Positions 5,531 to 5,945 of a stretch of 5,945 nucleotides of DNA are shown here, piece after piece. Source of the stretch: Gammaproteobacteria bacterium (GTDB taxonomy: Bacteria; Pseudomonadota; Gammaproteobacteria; S012-40); assembly GCA_029879945.1 (NCBI GenBank), contig JAOUPJ010000226.1, forward strand, positions 1 through 5,945, written 5' to 3'. The notes beneath the pieces were generated by a model, which saw only the letters and a list, made by a program, of their open reading frames with translations, did not search any database and was not told where the DNA came from. Each line of letters starts with the position of its first letter. Within the stretch, counting starts at the first letter, position 1. A program made the translations under genes and the position numbers.

Positions 5531-5945
5531 GTTACCACGTCATTATCCCCGCTCGGTATGCGTCGACACGCTTGCCGGGTAAGCCTTTGGCCGATGTGGA
5601 AGGCAAACCCCTCATACAGCGCGTGTATGAATGCTCTCAAAACTGTTCCGCTAAACAAGTCATCATCGCAACAGACGATAAGCGTATCGCAGCGGTGGTG
5701 GAAGGCTTTGGTGGGCAAGTCTGTATGACCTCCGCCGATCACCCCACGGGCACTGATCGCATGATTGAGGTTATTGAGAAGTGCGGTATTGGCGATGAAG
5801 AAATTGTGGTCAATCTGCAAGGGGATGAACCCTTCATGCCCGGAGAGGTAATCGAGCAGGTGGCGGCCAATCTGCAACGCCACGGAGACGCAGTCACCGC
5901 CACCGTAAGTACCCCAATAGATAATCCTCAGGACCTGTTCGATCC
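5527..5945 (+). CDS. kdsB: CMP-Kdo synthetase KdsB, N-terminal part (3' end outside window)
   Basis: The first 139 codons of 3-deoxy-manno-octulosonate cytidylyltransferase are present; the full family length is about 250 residues. The enzyme activates Kdo with CTP to give CMP-Kdo, the donor used by Kdo transferases on lipid IVA. Diagnostic blocks are the nucleotide-binding loop VIIPARYASTRLPGKPL (5-21), VIIATDD (45-51), CMTSADHPTGTDR (66-78) with the substrate-contacting region, and NLQGDEP (96-102), where D100 is the expected metal ligand. The start ATG 5527 shares ATGA with the ycaR stop. Only a weak purine-rich stretch precedes it, so translational coupling is likely. The frame is open to the right edge of the window. 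Confidence 0.96.
   Translation, partial: MSYHVIIPARYASTRLPGKPLADVEGKPLIQRVYECSQNCSAKQVIIATDDKRIAAVVEGFGGQVCMTSADHPTGTDRMIEVIEKCGIGDEEIVVNLQGDEPFMPGEVIEQVAANLQRHGDAVTATVSTPIDNPQDLFD

Larger units (their letters stand above)
348..5945 (+). other. Probable single lipid A / Kdo operon
   Basis: Seven same-strand genes follow each other with overlaps of 4, 4, 1, 28 and 4 nt and a single 12-nt gap (exbD-msbA). No convincing intergenic terminator or internal promoter was seen by eye. Transcription probably begins upstream of or within comEC, or in the 49-nt gap at 299-347. The operon continues past the right edge. Confidence 0.75.

Noticed and set aside
1..5945. Mobile element, CRISPR array, tRNA or defence system
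   Set aside because: No terminal repeats, transposase or integrase motifs, spaced direct repeats or tRNA-like folds were found by eye. The genes are tightly packed housekeeping envelope genes.

Overview
This window is a compact, one-strand gene cluster from a Gram-negative bacterium, almost certainly a non-enteric gammaproteobacterium. It holds the end of comEC, an exbB/exbD pair, msbA, a divergent gene resembling waaA, lpxK, a Trm112-family gene (ycaR type) and the start of kdsB. E. coli keeps a reduced version of this neighbourhood (ycaI-msbA-lpxK-ycaR-kdsB). From memory, Pseudomonas and xanthomonads carry the exbB-exbD form. The genus cannot be named from the sequence. Hand counts of single 60-base lines range from about 38% to 65% G+C.

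Layout: positions 2-298 are the C-terminal end of the ComEC/Rec2 DNA-uptake protein, whose reading frame runs off the left edge. The only real intergenic gap (299-347) contains a small inverted repeat and a ribosome binding site. From 348 to the right edge every gene is on the + strand and nearly every junction overlaps: exbB/exbD 4 nt (GTGA), exbD-msbA a 12-nt gap, msbA/waaA-like 4 nt (ATGA), waaA-like/lpxK 1 nt (TAATG), lpxK/ycaR 28 nt, ycaR/kdsB 4 nt (ATGA). This indicates one translationally coupled operon.

How the genes work together: KdsB makes CMP-Kdo, LpxK adds the 4'-phosphate that produces lipid IVA, a Kdo transferase (WaaA) then adds Kdo, and MsbA flips the lipid A-core across the inner membrane. 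ExbB/ExbD form a proton-driven inner-membrane motor whose client here is unknown.

The most interesting item is the 387-residue protein at 3175-4338. It keeps the skeleton of the Kdo transferase WaaA, including a glutamate at the catalytic-base position and an NPLE motif, and it sits at the matching place in the pathway. It lacks the N-terminal membrane anchor, the GGH part of GGHNPLE, and other signature residues. It looks like a repurposed or inactive WaaA paralogue. The other observations are a dyad upstream of exbB, a terminator-like hairpin inside lpxK, and sharp drops in G+C inside the waaA-like gene and lpxK. No tRNA, rRNA, CRISPR array, insertion sequence or phage gene was seen, and no stretch of 300 bases lacks a gene.
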